Shown piece by piece: positions 1 to 11,794 of a stretch of DNA of 30,471 nucleotides (the stretch's first letter is position 1; every line of letters begins with the position of its first letter). Origin of the DNA: Hypsibius dujardini (taxonomy: Eukaryota > Tardigrada > Eutardigrada > Parachela > Hypsibiidae); NCBI GenBank assembly GCA_001579985.1, contig LRSR01003423.1:1-30471 (forward strand). The letters are read 5' to 3'. The notes under the pieces were generated by a model. The model saw only the letters and a list, made by a program, of their open reading frames with translations. It ran no database searches and was not told where the DNA came from. A program made the translations under genes and the position numbers.

Positions 1-64
1 GTCTGTCTGTCTGTCTGTCTGTTTGTTTATTTGTCTCTTTGTTTGTCTCTCTCTCTCTTTGTCT
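1..64. repeat. GTCT/GTTT-type microsatellite
   Basis: The window opens with tandem GTCT units that degrade into GTTT and CTCT. This is simple-sequence DNA with no coding potential and may extend beyond the left edge. Confidence 0.9.
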
Positions 65-371
65 GCCTCTCTTTCTGTTTGCTTCGGGTCATAATTACGC
101 CAGTGGTCAGTTTTTAGGATGCATTCTGTGCTATAGCTCCGGACGCGAGTGCGACAATAGCGAACTTCACAGCACACGCTGCCTTGATATCTGAGAGTTC
201 AATCTCGTCACTAATAGTGCCTATCGCAAGTAATGTGACGAAAGTTCATCAGTTTGACAGCACAGCATGCAGAGACAGTCTCGCAGACAGGCCTAATAAA
301 AGCTGCCTTACTACGCTTCACGGTGCTCGTTGACTATTTTTGGAAATTGTGATTAACAACCCGTCCGTGCC

Positions 372-3300
372 ATGCTCCAGTGCATTTCAGCACCCTCAGG
401 CATCGCCGTTTTTGCTCTGGTGCTTCTATGCTCAGGTATGTACTCCCATATAGTTTCAACACTAGCTTGGTTTTGTTAAAGCCCCTTTTAGATGTGCTAA
501 AGCACAGCGACGAAAGCTGTCCCGAGTTAGAGCCAATATCAAATAATTTAGCAGTACACATTTTCATGACGTTTCACAGGAGCTTTGAGTCAGGATGATA
601 ACTTCGGGGATTACGCAATCTACGAGGATTACGAGGATGTGAGTCAGACCACACGCAGAGCTAGACTCATGGCGACAACAACCAGAGGTCCAGCTGAATT
701 CATAACCGACGATGATTTTGGAGAGTTCGCCATTCCAGATGTAACTGGTCCCAGTTCATCCGAACTCTCAGTTCGTGCTGTCACGACAGCTGCCACGACA
801 GCGTCTCCAGAAATGGACGCCGATGATTACACGATAGATGACGAAGCAGCTGTCGCCAACGGGCCACTTGAGGCTGCCATTCTACCCGGAGCCACCGTTC
901 CACCACCGAATTTGGATCCAGACGAAGCGGTCATAGGTATGGTTATTCCTAAAAGGGGACTGGCTATTAAAAGCCGGTGGAGGATAGACCGGAAAGTGAC
1001 TTCATCCCTATCCCCTTGCGTGGGTGTGTGGGGTGGGCTTTGGGGGAGAACGGGCTCTAACATATGAAATGGGTAAATTTTTTGTTACGCCCACCTATCC
1101 CCTTGCGTGGGTGTGTGGCGGGATGGGCGCAACAAAAAATTTACCCTTTTCATATGTTAAAGCCCGTTCTCCCCAAAGCCAACCTCAATCCGCCACTGAA
1201 TGAGTGTCATTTATACTGTCACGTTGTTTATCTTTATCAAGGTGGAATGACAGTACCGAGGCACAAGTACCCCTTCATGGTCAGCATTCAACTGCAAAAG
1301 GATAATTTTCATTTTTGCGGTGGTTCGCTGATCTCCAGCATCCATGTGCTGACTGCCGCTCACTGCTTAGCCAACGCTGAAGGGTAAGGGGCTTGAGAAA
1401 ACGGCGCATGTGACGCTAGTAATCATGTCCTCACTCAGAGGTCAATTTAGACTGTTGATTGGCGAATCATTCATCGATGGACAATATGCCCATAGGCTGT
1501 TACAACAATTAAAAACAATTTACGTTAAAAAATTCACGAATCATGTCCAAACCAATAATATCTATAACTATTTCTGATGAAAGTGTAAACACCGTGTAGG
1601 GGAGTAGGGTCTTTATCCTTATTGGCATCAGGGATATCGAAGATTAACCCTGGCCGTTGGGAACAGCCATAATTCCCTAATACACCCAAAGAAGAGAGCG
1701 CGCGGGGGTCGCAGTTGGAGTCCGTCTGTCGCTGCAAAATAGGCCGTCGAAAAGTCGAAAATCCGCCATGTTCCTTCTAATGGTTGGATGATGACTGGTG
1801 ATGAGGCGTTGAGCGTACTAGAGGTGGGACACTCCTACACACACATGGCCACAATTTTGAGTGGCAGACATTAAGCCAAAAAGAGTGGTCCGAGTTCAAG
1901 CCGAGTTCGAACCACTCTACACCTGACCATGCAGCGTTTACACGATTGATCGATTGATTGAACTTGTTTATTTTGGCAGAATCTAGAGCAGCTTGCTCAA
2001 TCTAATTTCTCTTCTGGGCCGGGCGTTAAATCAAAGATTCAGAAGAAAACAGTGGCAAGCTCTAGCCAAGAGTGGCTCGAACTCAGACCACCCTGATGGC
2101 TCCAACTCTGCCACTTAAAACTGTGACTATGTCCGTTTCACAAATCCTCACTCAGAAGCAATTGAAACTGAATTTTAACGGGAAAGATAAAAGTTGATCT
2201 CGGTAATAAGAATTAAAAATTACAAGAAAGGCAAGATCGCATATTTTTTAGAGTAGTCTGAACGTCACCAAGTGGACGGACGATATGAAAAATTTAAGCT
2301 TAACTTACGAGCGATCATGTATCCAATGACTTCAAAAAAGTCTGCATTTCGAGCGTCGTATAACAAATAGATACCAAGCAAACGCTTTGGGTTGAATCAC
2401 TACATGGGTTGAATCAGTCGGGTGGCGGAGGGCGCCACGAGTGGAAATTGTAACCAACACTCATTCAGTTTCACACACACCGTTGTTTACAATTTACACT
2501 TGTGGCGCCCTCCGCCACCCGACTGATTCAACCCATGTAGTGATTCAACCCAAAGCGTTTGCCTGGTACTTTTTATTTAACTGCCACAAAAATAAAAGTA
2601 AATTAACATTAACGCGGAACGAACCTCCATTTAGAAAGAAAAGTTGTTCAGACGCTAGAATTAACCCAGTTTTGCTGATTTTCCCATACAGAGATTGCTT
2701 TGATTCAGAGGTTTTTTTGGGCCAAATTTTACAATTTTTACCGTTTTCCTTTTTAAAATTCAAAAGTCGATCGCTGATTGGAAGGATTGTCTACACTGTA
2801 TTGTCGCGTAATACAAAATGAATTTAGAGCCAAATATGTACATACGTTTTCATAACACAAATCTATAAATAAATAATTACAATTATAGGAAATATATGAA
2901 ACCAATTTTTCGATTGCAATCGACAGGAAGCAGACAAAGCAGGCCAACGCAATTCAGGTTGGTGTGGGTCTCCACAATCGAAAGACCAACGATAGCTCCC
3001 ACTACTTCGGTGTGAAGCGGATTGACATTCACCGGGGTTACATTGGCATCTCCAATGGACACCTTAACGATATCGCCATCCTGACGCTGGACAGATCGAT
3101 AGCGGGAGCAAAGAAACTGAAAGTTGGAATCATCATGCTTCCCGCTGGACCGAGGGACGATCCACGGCCCTCAACGGCAGTCCGGGCCATTGGATGGGGC
3201 CTAACGTCCAATCGGCTGCCGGGACTCAAATCCGAACCCGCCCATGTTCTGCAATATGCCCAGTTTAAGGTTTTGAATCAACTGGAGTGCGGCAGAAGGA

Positions 3301-4371
3301 CCGGAGAAGCCAACAAACCGGTAGCGGCTTCCAAAATGTGCATTGACAGTTCCAACGTGGCTGTGTGCCAGGTATTGACACCCCTTTCCCGGCATATTTG
3401 GACAGGTGTGAATTTGAATCAAGGTTTGCAATTTTCATTAGGGTGATAGTGGCGGGCCGTTGTTCCGACAGCTGAGAAACGGAAAATATCAGATTGATGG
3501 AGTGGCCAGTTACGTCATCGGATCGTAAGTTACAAGCTTAAGGACACTTTACGTCAAATTGAACCCTTCTCCCAGCTTGTTTAAAGTTAGCCGCTAGATA
3601 GACAATTTTTTACCTTGTCAGATTGTACTTTTATCAGAATGAGGCGTTAGGGGGGTAGCATACATTAAGGGGTGGCGGGGCCGGAGAACTTATCTTTATT
3701 AGACCCGGTGCCGGGTGGAACATTGATTTATGATTTCTGGATTTTTTATTCACCATTAATTTACCTCCAACTTCTTCAAAGGCATCCTCCTTCGCCTCAA
3801 AGGGGCCGGCAAGTCATTGGCGTGAGAGGCTTTTTCAAGTAATCTGTAATAGTAAAGGATACTTGGCCTTTCGCGGGAGGGGAATCGCTTGTAAGTGATA
3901 TAAGGGAATTTTTGCTTCTGATCAAAAATTAAAAGGTGGGATAAATTAAATTTTTTTTGCGTTAACAATTTATTTCAGAAAAATTCTTGTACCTCCCCCT
4001 CCCCCCCCCCCGAGGCTCTTTAAATTTGAAATTTGATGCTCTTCCATCAAACAGTACAACGCACACTCACGCACTTCTTTATTTATCTCTTCACAATTGT
4101 GTTTCCGTACGATCCCGGTAGATGTCTCGGCGAAAATTCTGCAAACGTGTTCACCAGAGTCTCACATCACGTACCATGGATCAAGACGACGTTTCAGGCT
4201 GCCGCGCCACCGAGATCGACTCCAGTCGTCTGCCAGAACATCAAAGAGAACGGCATGACCTGTACCAAGTGTTCAAACGGTTACCGTTGGTCCAAGAACT
4301 GCAGTACACGTTGGTCTAAGACGACCAGACGATCTTTTGGTTGGGTTGCCAAGAAACTGGTCGGAGTGTAA
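372..4371 (+). CDS. Protease A: secreted S1 serine protease with acidic pro-region and Cys-rich C-terminal tail
   Basis: Six exons join in frame: 372-435, 580-936, 1242-1383, 2927-3371, 3442-3524 and 4122-4371 (446 aa; intron phases 1,1,2,0,2). Residues 1-21 form a hydrophobic signal peptide. Residues 22-138 are an acidic, Thr-rich pro-region holding DDNFGDYAI (27-35) and DDDFGEFAI (65-73). The protease domain begins V139-I-G-G. The triad is His181 (TAAHC), Asp236 (NDIAIL) and Ser339 (GDSGGP), so it should be active. The cleavage residue is Ala138, not Arg or Lys. The residues before Cys335 (N-V-A-V-C-Q) place Ala at chymotrypsin position 189, against Asp in trypsin, so trypsin-like specificity is unlikely. 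After the final helix (VPWIK, about 381-385) comes a tail with C401, C411, C414 and C424 that recurs in protease E. Start and signal exon are inferred from phase and hydrophobicity. The fold assignment is firm; the substrate is unknown. Confidence 0.9.
973..1198. mobile_element. Fold-back MITE in intron 2 of protease A
   Basis: Arms at about 1036-1095 and 1121-1180 are near-perfect inverted repeats of about 60 bases. A second motif, TATCCCCTTGCGTGGGTGTG, is repeated directly at about 1009 and 1097. The right end is AATCCGCCACTG, the same terminus as the hAT-like MITE at 12197-12409. The left end (CCGGTGGAGGATAGACC) looks like a decayed copy of it. No clear target-site duplication remains. This is a non-autonomous element, probably of the same hAT-like family. 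Confidence 0.65.
1841..2133. repeat. Imperfect inverted-repeat element in intron 3 of protease A
   Basis: The left arm (about 1841-1915, with CCACAATTTTGAGTGGCAGA and GAGTGGTCCGAGTTCAAGCC) is matched in reverse complement by about 2060-2133. There are scattered mismatches, so this is an old fold-back element or MITE. The middle contains GATTGATCGATTGATTG. I see no coding content. Confidence 0.6.
2372..2568. repeat. 197-base palindromic MITE in intron 3 of protease A
   Basis: Two arms of about 80 bases are almost exact reverse complements. The left begins TACCAAGCAAACGCTTTGGG and the right ends CCCAAAGCGTTTGCCTGGTA. They are separated by only about 30 bases. Each arm also carries the internal direct repeat GGGTTGAATCA. 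The high arm identity suggests recent insertion. It lies entirely within the 1384-2926 intron. Confidence 0.85.
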
Positions 4372-4644
4372 CGAGTATAGTCGTTGGTAATGCCAATCTT
4401 ACCATGTACGTTTAAAAACACATAACTGAATTTCAAAAGAATTTGTGGTTCACGGAAGTCTTAGTTACGTGTGCTATGTTGACAAATTACATTGCACCAT
4501 TTGTAGTAAAACACAGTATTGTTACTGTATTTACCAGATGCTGGAGAACTTTTGGCACTACACTAAAATTGCTAAATGTAACCCTACAGAGCATGATCCA
4601 GTTAGCTTAATCCAAGTTTTTAATGAGTTCGCTCCGAAACAAAA

Positions 4645-4975
4645 TTACAATAGATGTTCTATTTGCAAGCCATGGTTCTCTTGCACCAAAAAACATCGCT
4701 TTTTCCAGGATGTTTTAGTCCGAACGCACAGGTCAGTAGAAATACTTGTCCACTCGTGCTTCATTGTGCGCATCAAACCAGGGAGATTTATAGTCTTATG
4801 CTTCCATAATCTGCGTTTAAAAATACCATAAATTGAATAAACCATGGGACTGAGATCAGGGGAGTTGCTGGGGTAGTCGTCTTTCGGAATATACCGGTAC
4901 TTCGAGTTTTGAAGAAAGCGGACAGTGTCCAGGGCTGTGTGCGCCGGAACGCTGTCATGATTTAAAAAGGTCCAG
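4645..4975 (-). mobile_element. Relic of a mariner/Tc1-type transposase
   Basis: The reverse strand reads a DDE transposase segment with HDSVPAHTA, an F-L-Q-N stretch, then YPSNSPDLSPMVYSIYGIF and KRRLWKHK. This matches the C-terminal catalytic half of IS630-Tc1-mariner transposases, where the usual motif is P-N-S-P-D-L-x-P-[ILM]-[DE]-Y-S-[IL]-[WY]-G. Here the final catalytic acid is Val (P-M-V-Y), so even this piece would be inactive. The N-terminal half and terminal repeats are not visible. The open frame extends to 5061 but is transposase-like only from about 4975 downward. Confidence 0.8.
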
Positions 4976-5860
4976 AAAGGCCCGAAAACATCCAAAACGG
5001 TTAAAAAAATGCTTCTAACAGGCACAAAGAAAAGTTCGAAATTGCCCGCAAAGGTACGCAAACTTCGAAAGAGATAACAAAAAGATCGGAAACGGTACGA
5101 AAAGGTACGAAAAGAGTGTGTGCTTAAAGCTAAGTTTGAACTGGAACAGAATCAGTTGAAGTTTAAGTGGAACTATGAGCTGTCGATGAAACGCCCCGCA
5201 ATCCTCGGTAGAGGGAGACGGAAGTACCAGTTTCAGAAAAAAAAGTTGGTACCATTCCAGCTGAACAGAAATTTGAGCTTCTAAGGATTAAAAAGAAACC
5301 AAGTTCTAGGACTCTGAATGTTTGTTATTGAAAAGACATTTCTGCTATTGTCAAACTTATTCAACTCACAAAAAGAGGTGCCACCGAAGTCCTCAACCAA
5401 TTCTTCCTGCCCTCTGGACGGTACGTCCTCCTTGGATTAATTTCAAACACAGCACAAAAGTAAGCTAGCCCTACACTCGTTGTTTCATGCCTATGCAGCA
5501 ACACATCAGAAACAGTATAGTAGCCCATGAAAATACGTCACTTCCGTTCAGACAGGCCCGAGTTGGTTCATATCACGCGTATTTTGATCTCGTACACGGC
5601 CACATAGGTTTCACAATCAACTTGAAAGGAGAGGTTTGTTTGAATTGAGATTTTCATCTCAACTTTCGTCACTCACTTTTCTTCACTCGTTGCAATGTTC
5701 TGTTTACCCGCTTAGTAAAGAAGATAATTCGAAACGCTTCGTTTAAGCTTTTAGTCCATCGTTGATTTTACGCGGCTGCCGAATATATTTGCTGACCAAA
5801 AACCGATTGAGCCAAACACTTGTGAATTTCACGACGCCGGAAAAACAACGCATTTCTCCT
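4976..5860. other. Intergenic region, no supported gene
   Basis: No convincing gene is seen. A Lys/Arg-rich open stretch on the + strand around 5085-5284 (containing the residues K-W-N-Y-E-L-S-M-K-R-P) ends in a stop, lacks an ATG near its upstream stop and resembles no family I know. It may be a decayed mobile-element ORF. Confidence 0.4.
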
Positions 5861-5868
5861 TATAAAAA
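5861..5868 (+). promoter_or_regulatory. TATA box of the 5896 gene
   Basis: TATAAAAA lies about 30 bases upstream of a TTCATAG sequence that could be the initiator, and 35 bases upstream of the ATG at 5896. Spacing fits a TATA-driven RNA polymerase II promoter with a very short 5' leader. Confidence 0.6.
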
Positions 5869-5895
5869 CGGTTACACACTGCAAAACTTCATAGA

Positions 5896-6513
5896 ATGGT
5901 CGGACATAATTTTATTTTACTTCTTTTGACCGGCGTCCTGATGGTCCCAGTCATCTCGGGAAACAAAAGTGACAGTAAGGCTTGTATTTTTATCATAGTT
6001 CGCTCGTCTTTCTTAAACAGTGGCATGGTTGTACCCTGACTGTTCTCCAGATGATCGGAAAAAAGCTACAACACCCAGTTGGTCGACAACTGGTGAACAC
6101 CTGCACACTGACGAAGGTAAACTAACAGATTTGACAAGTGGGGACAAAGGGGCAATTTTACCTCCCCCGGGTGGAAGGGGATAAGGTTGTCATTCTTTCT
6201 GGGTGTGTTGAAGTTCAGTAAGGTGAAATAATCACTGGATATTGCAGGGCTTGAAATCGAACAGACATCATCAGAGTTGAGCTCTTCACGGACTTCAGGG
6301 ACAACCCTAAATAATAAATCCAGTGTGACTGATGTGGGTACCGTAACGCGGTTGACGACTCGTCAGCGGTACAGGGACATCGGCGAAGACGCAGAGCGCT
6401 ACCGTAAAGATCCAATGTACAAGGACTTGCCGTGGCCCGCCATGTCAAGTGACTTGAAGCCCAGGAAAACGGTATCGAATACATTGCAAAGTGCGCTTTT
6501 TTACCATTTTTAG
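5896..6513 (+). CDS. Small secreted protein of unknown family
   Basis: Predicted exons are 5896-5974, 6051-6116 and 6248-6513 (136 aa, all junctions phase 1). Residues 1-22 form a strong signal peptide (M-V-G-H-N-F-I-L-L-L-L-T-G-V-L-M). The mature protein is hydrophilic and rich in Thr, Ser and charged residues, with one conserved-looking block, YRDIGEDAERYRKDPMYKDL, near residues 95-115. I do not recognise it. The 3' end is uncertain: the last exon may stop at TAG 6511-6513, or splice at ACG|GTATCG (6471) into 6571, where phase 0 stays open to a TAA at about 6657. Exon 2 could alternatively begin at 6021. The conserved block reappears in a broken copy downstream, which supports the reading frame. 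Confidence 0.6.
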
Positions 6514-6570
6514 TCAATTTCTCTCGTTGTATTGATTCTCAAGTTTTTTACCGTTATGGTTTTACTGCAG

Positions 6571-7557
6571 ACGATACGGAAAACACAACGTCCATCCCAA
6601 TCGGTGAAAACGTGCAAATTCACGGTAGGTGAACATCGTCACGAAACCTTTCAGTCATAAGGCCATTTTGTCTAAATCATGGTCCTCCAACTTGCAACCT
6701 GACTGACGGGTTCGACACGCCCATATGTTAGGTCTGCCAACAGGACGTTAGATAGTTAACAAGTTTATTAGACTGAAAGTATAGATAGGTAGAGACGAGA
6801 ACTGGAGAAAGGAAAGAAGAAGTATATAACTCCCCTTAAAACTTACAGAACATATGATTATATAGTAAAGTGTTAACTATAGAAGTGATAATAAATAGCA
6901 CATACATCAGAATTACGTACAATTAATTAGCTGTAGCAGCAGAAAAGGGTTAAAAGGGTAAATGGACTTACTAACTAAGCATGGTATTAGTGAGTTAAAG
7001 AGCTATAATGATTGGATATGGGGACTTGTTGGGCGTGGTCCAACACATACTACACTAAATATCGGGCAGGGTTGGGAAAAGTGTATGAAATTTGACAATT
7101 TTCTAAGAGGGAGTTGGTCAGCACTCATGTAAAAGTAGAGAGGCTCGCAAGGTGTGTTCTAAGCCCAGCTTAACATTTTTATGCTAAAATTGAGAAGTGG
7201 CTGACTGATGTCTATCAAATATATCAAAACAGGATAGGATGATGTACACATTGGTTTCTCATTCCCACGATGAAGTAGTGTTACAATAATCATAAATAAA
7301 TTTCAGAGCAAGAAGGTCATCACCTGGCAGGGAACTCGACAGCGTCGACTCCACTGGCTAGCTCAAACACCGATCCCACCGTCTCGACAACGCAACTGAC
7401 TTCTCGCTAAGGATATCGGGGAATTACCGAGGACGCTGAGCGCTACCGCAAAGACCACATGTACACTGACCTTCCGTAGCCAGCTGCTCAGTCGCATGAC
7501 TTGCAACTCCGGAGAAGTTCGACTGGAGCGAGACGTTCCAACCTTCACCGTAATTCA
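6571..7557 (+). pseudogene. Decayed tandem copy of exons 2 and 3 of the 5896 gene
   Basis: The segment 6571-6624 (phase 1-1, reading D-T-E-N-T-T-S-I-P) resembles exon 2. The segment 7308-7557 resembles exon 3: reading from 7308 it gives ITEDAERYRKDHMYTDLP, against IGEDAERYRKDPMYKDLP in the functional copy. Two in-frame stops occur, TAA just before GYRGI (at the position of Gln in the intact copy) and TAG after TDLP (at the position of Trp). There is no signal-peptide exon. The two pieces are separated by an LTR-like insertion at 6726-7045. This is a dead exon-pair duplication. Confidence 0.75.
6726..7045 (+). mobile_element. Solo-LTR-like element, copy 1
   Basis: The 320-base element starts TGTTAGGTCTGCCAACA and ends GTTGGGCGTGGTCCAACA, the classic TGTTRG...CCAACA termini of LTRs. 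It is flanked by CATA on both sides (6722-6725 and 7046-7049), a 4-base target duplication. It contains TATATAA- and AATAAA-like motifs. A homologous copy lies at 28846-29131 in the same orientation. With no internal region it is best read as a solo LTR of a Ty3-type element; a TGT...ACA MITE is the alternative. Confidence 0.75.
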
Positions 7558-8480
7558 TAAATTTATCCACGAGTAAACTTCACTAGCAGAATGTGTCTGC
7601 GTGATTTACTTATCCAAGTTCAATTAACAAATTTAACCAAACCTTTTTTATCTGAACGATTTTGTCAATTGTGGCGTTCAACAATTTTGTGGATTTCCCG
7701 TCTGGAACTCGTTGTTCTATTATTATTGCGGTGCAGTACAGATTGTTGAACTCCTGGGGTTTCATATAAAACGTTAAGGCCAAATCGGATAAATGTGCCA
7801 CAAAAACACAAATTTTGCTGCTTTCTTGTTTATGTAAAAACTTTAGAATGGAAAAATTTTCGGAAATGGACTGTAGAAAAAAAACCTTGTCGGAAGAAAT
7901 TCTTTCTTTTCATCAGCAAAATTGTTTACTCTTTCGATTGTACGGTTGATGTTGCTGAACAGATCAGCCATTTTGGCTTTCATTTCTTACCAAAAAACAT
8001 TTCTATTTTGTAAGTTTTATTTGATACATAAAGCATGCATCGAATTAGGAATGAATATTTGAAGTTAATATCTGTTTCCCTAATTGGGCGATGGGGCCAC
8101 GCTAATTTAGGGCAATAAAACTCGAAACGAGGAAAGGGCAATTTCAGAGTCATCCTGAAATATTATTTCACCAGTATAATTACTTCGCAGTAGGATAAAG
8201 CAATATTGGTTTTCGTGTGCGTAGAAGAATTTCACAAAACAGGAATGTGTTATCCGATATGAATCTCTGAAACCATTCTTAACTCCTTATGGAACGTGAG
8301 GACTGAATTTGGTCCGACAATAATGAAAATCTCGCTGACAAATGGATTGCAAAGAAATGCTCATTCTGTTTGCTGCGTGAAATACATTTTGCAAGCAACT
8401 GCCGGTTCGTTAGAACAATTTTCAAAATCCACTTCATTATCGCAATGTACGAGCAAAAGCAGGCGCAGTACACCAAGCGT
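7558..8480. other. Intergenic, nothing recognised
   Basis: This is AT-rich, low-coding DNA between the dead exon pair and the 3' end of protease B. Short open frames here match no family, and I see no repeats or RNA genes. Confidence 0.5.
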
Positions 8481-10686
8481 CTACGTGTATTGCGGGTTTC
8501 GCATGGCCGTCCTGACCCACTCCGTGTAGTGGGAAACCCTTGTGAAGACATTGGCTGATCCGGCCTGTCGGCAACTGCGAGAGAACAATGTAAAGTTAAG
8601 GGGATTTACTTTCGACCATTTGGTTGAGATATATTAACTAATTCTTAGTCACGAACGAGACCGTTGCGGTGCTCGATTCACTTACTTTCCATTAAAGTAG
8701 CTAGCGATGCCGACTAACTGAAATTTCCCTGATCGAAGTTGCCGAAACAACGGTCCTCCACTGTCACCCTGTAACAGCAGAAGTAGGATTCAAAAATGCT
8801 AATTATTTTATAGCTGAACTTTTACGCATGGGGCACATAATGCCCTAATTGGTCACGGCAACAAGTTTGCCGGAACTGGTTTAGAGTTTGAGTTGCCACT
8901 GATTGGAACCAGGACCCCTCAAAAATATGCCGCAAGCAAAAGCGCATACTTTTTTCTCAAAACTCACCTTAAGACGTCGTTTCAACCTCGGGTGCTCTGC
9001 TTTCCCATGTAATGTTTGTGATTAAACAGCACTTACTTCCGAATGCAGAATACAAATTAAAAAATGAGATCTTGTGTTCTGAGAAACGTAACTTTATGGC
9101 GCAGACGACAAATTTCTTTTTTAACACTAAAATAACATACTGAGGGCAGAAAATTGGCTTGACCATAGGCGTAACGATGGGGGGGAAACAATTTAGAAAA
9201 TCTCCGTCCTCCGTCCTCCTCAACTCAAAGTGGGAATAAATGGTAATTAGCGAATTAACTGAGATGCGTCTTTTATTGATAAACAACTTTGCCCCATTAT
9301 ACGGTACGTCCCCAGTTGTGTTTTGAATCATCCCCCCCCCCAACATAAAATGTCTGGATTTTGTTATGAAGTGCCTGCGAGTGGGTCACTATTTTCATGA
9401 AGAACCCCCCGCCCCCCCGCTCCAGCCCCTAGTGCGCGAACGGTACCTTGCAGCTAGCTGTCTTTGAACTGTCGATGCAAAGTTTTGTGACCGTCAGCTG
9501 CTCCGTGAGTCGTTTCGCGCATTCCGTCGGACTAATCACTGTGAACTGGGCTCCCATTAGGCTTAGAGGCGTAGTATTAGTTAGGCCGAGTATGTACTCC
9601 CTAGTAAGTCCCCATCCAACCGCTCGAACAGTTTGGCCAGGCTTCACGTCATCTTTCGGGCCTGTGGGTAAGGCAATGGCTCTGGCATTTAGGGCCTTCT
9701 GACCCCTGCGCCTTCTGGCCACCGAGGACGACAGTGTCAGCAACGCAATATCGTCCAAGAATTTGTTTAGTTGTCCTCTGAAGCCATGGTGAATCTGGAT
9801 GCGTTTTACTTTGAAGTAATGAGCGTTGTCGTTCGGCTTCCTGTTATGTAATCCGATCCCGACGTGAAAGGTATTTGCAGGTTGGTTGGCTTTCCTGAAA
9901 GGAATCGTCGCATGATGCATTGAATTTAATTTCCAACTACCAGCTGAAGTTACGCAGTTGCTTTTGTTTATCACCAGATTTGTTGCAGGCCACGCAGAAT
10001 GAAATATATTTTTGTTTATAATATTAATCAAACGTTTTAGGATAGGATCTTTATTTTAATATCTCACTGCTTTTCCTAACAGCGTTCACGGCTTTTATTT
10101 GGAACAGCATAATGCAGTTATCAATACATGCACACCTACCCAAAGACGTCGGTCAAACAATGAGCAGCAGTCAGGACATGTACGGAGGAAATGAGTGAAC
10201 CAGCGCAAAAATGGAAATTCTTCTCGCCCGTCTTCACCGAGTGGAGCTGTAGACTGACAATAAAGGGATATTTGTGCGGAGCGACCTCCCAACCACCTAA
10301 ATAATATAAAAGCGTCGACAATGCAGATAGACAGTACTTTGTAAAATCGGTATACAAAATTATCACATACCTATAATTGCGTGTACAGGGCCACTCGAAT
10401 TTGACTGCAAAGAGCTCTCCGTCGAGTTTTCTAAAATTTCCAGATCCAAAAGATCTGACGCGATTGGCATACCATCGTCAATGTTTACGTCTCCGAAATC
10501 ATTGTCATTAAAGTCTGTTGCACTGCTGCCGAACGCTCCTAAAATAGTAACAAAATTTGATGAACCCAGTGCAACAGACATTTGCTACATCTAAAAATTA
10601 CTGAGAATATTGTATAAGGTAAAGTTCGCACCTGTTAGCATGAGTAAGAAGATTACAAGATGAAGAAAGACGATGCATCGAGACAT
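8481..10686 (-). CDS. Protease B: secreted S1 serine protease
   Basis: Six reverse-strand exons join in frame: 10686-10632, 10538-10371, 10296-10140, 9894-9447, 8768-8686 and 8574-8481 (334 aa; phases 1,1,2,0,2 as in protease A). Residues 1-18 are a signal peptide ending L-L-M-L-T. The pro-region carries DNDFGDVNI (30-38). Cleavage after Ala72 would give I73-I-G-G-W. The triad is His120, Asp175 (DDIALL) and Ser279 (GDSGGP). The His-loop motif is CAGS where CGGS is usual. Before Cys275 the sequence is K-T-A-S-C-K, so position 189 is Ala. The Phe at position 216 and Asn at 226 would narrow the S1 pocket. A basic run R-R-R-R-G-Q-K lies just after the catalytic Asp. It ends soon after the final helix (residues 310-334 include ANVFTRVS and WVRTAM) and lacks the Cys tail of A and E. 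Exon 4 (G-L-H-N-R-K-P-N-D) closely matches protease A, so the two are close paralogues. Confidence 0.9.
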
Positions 10687-10974
10687 TTTGGTGCGAAAGG
10701 TACTGGCAAAAAGGATTCTCGACCAATCGTTTCAAGTGTCAGCGAGAAACGTCAAAATTAGACGCATCCAGTAAACCTGGAAATTAAAATTAAACGCGTC
10801 ATTATGTTGAATGTTTGGAAATTAAACGAACGTAATTGGAGTTAGGCTGGGCTTTTTTCAAGAGTGTTTTTCGTAAGATAACTTGCAGCGCTCAAAGGTT
10901 ATCGCAACTGACGCATGCTCAATCTGCACGCAGCCCTGTTTGTTCGAATCAGTCAAAAACAGACAAAATCACTC

Positions 10975-11160
10975 AGTATTATAAATTATAAGTTATGAAT
11001 CTTAATTAATAAATTATAAATCATAAATTATAAATTTTATATAATAAATAATAAATTACAAATGACTAATTATTAATTAATAATCATTAATTATTAACTA
11101 TAAATTATGAATTACAAATTATAAATTTTGAATAACAAATTTACAAATATTACACATTTA
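10975..11160. repeat. AT-rich low-complexity tract
   Basis: Degenerate tandem copies of ATAAATTATAA and TTAATTAATAA run for almost 190 bases. It lies upstream of both protease B and the 96-residue peptide gene, which are divergent. I assign it no function. Confidence 0.8.
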
Positions 11161-11794
11161 TTCTGTAACCGAGGAAAGTAATGCAGTGTATTGAACCCGA
11201 ATGCACGAGGAAGGCCGGGCTTAACTGGTATATTACGGCGCAAAGAGCAAAAGCTTGTTGATCGGATCGACTCGTCTGACACACCGAGGTCAATGTGATC
11301 GTCCCTTCATTCGTAGTTGTCCTTGCTTCACCAGTGTATAACGTACATGAGCATCACATGAAGGGTCATATCTCCAAATTTCAATCTCGAGCCTGGACAA
11401 ACCGAAACACCACGTCTATCGAAATGTTTACTAAACGTCTGCGATCCTCTCGCGGCAAGACTTCACAAGGCTTCCGCGTCTCTCGGTGGAGGCTAGAAGC
11501 GAAGAACTCACGAAAATATAAAGTGATTCGTGCAATTGATTCCGGGTCCAAACGTCCTTAAACTTCCTGCAAGCTCTCATACGTAACTTACTCAAAGCCT
11601 CCCTTTCCCTTCCTTCTTACGTCGTTAAATCCGGAAATAGGTCTGGCGCTTCACAGTATTGAAGCTGAACGCTTCCTCAATCTTCACTATAGGAGGGTCT
11701 CAAGAGTCACCACAAATTTCATTTTCTGTTTACCCTCCTTAACTCACACACATCAATTAACATATCTCCCGATCCACGACACACATTCGTCGAC
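11161..11794. other. Upstream region of the 96-residue peptide gene
   Basis: No gene is supported. An Arg/Lys/Ser-rich open frame at 11295-11561 starts only at GTG and has no homology that I recognise. No clear TATA box is seen before 11795. Confidence 0.4.

Noticed and set aside
3999-4012. Poly-C tracts here and near 9331, 12312 and 19729
   Set aside because: Simple-sequence runs in introns and spacers; no consistent partner motif was found.
6726-7045. TGT...ACA element read as a DNA-transposon MITE
   Set aside because: Termini TGTTRG...CCAACA with a 4-base duplication and TATA/AATAAA-like motifs fit a solo LTR better; a MITE is kept only as the alternative.
11295-11561. 88-residue basic open frame on the + strand
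   Set aside because: It begins only at GTG, has no signal peptide, domain or splice context, and has the composition of a chance frame.
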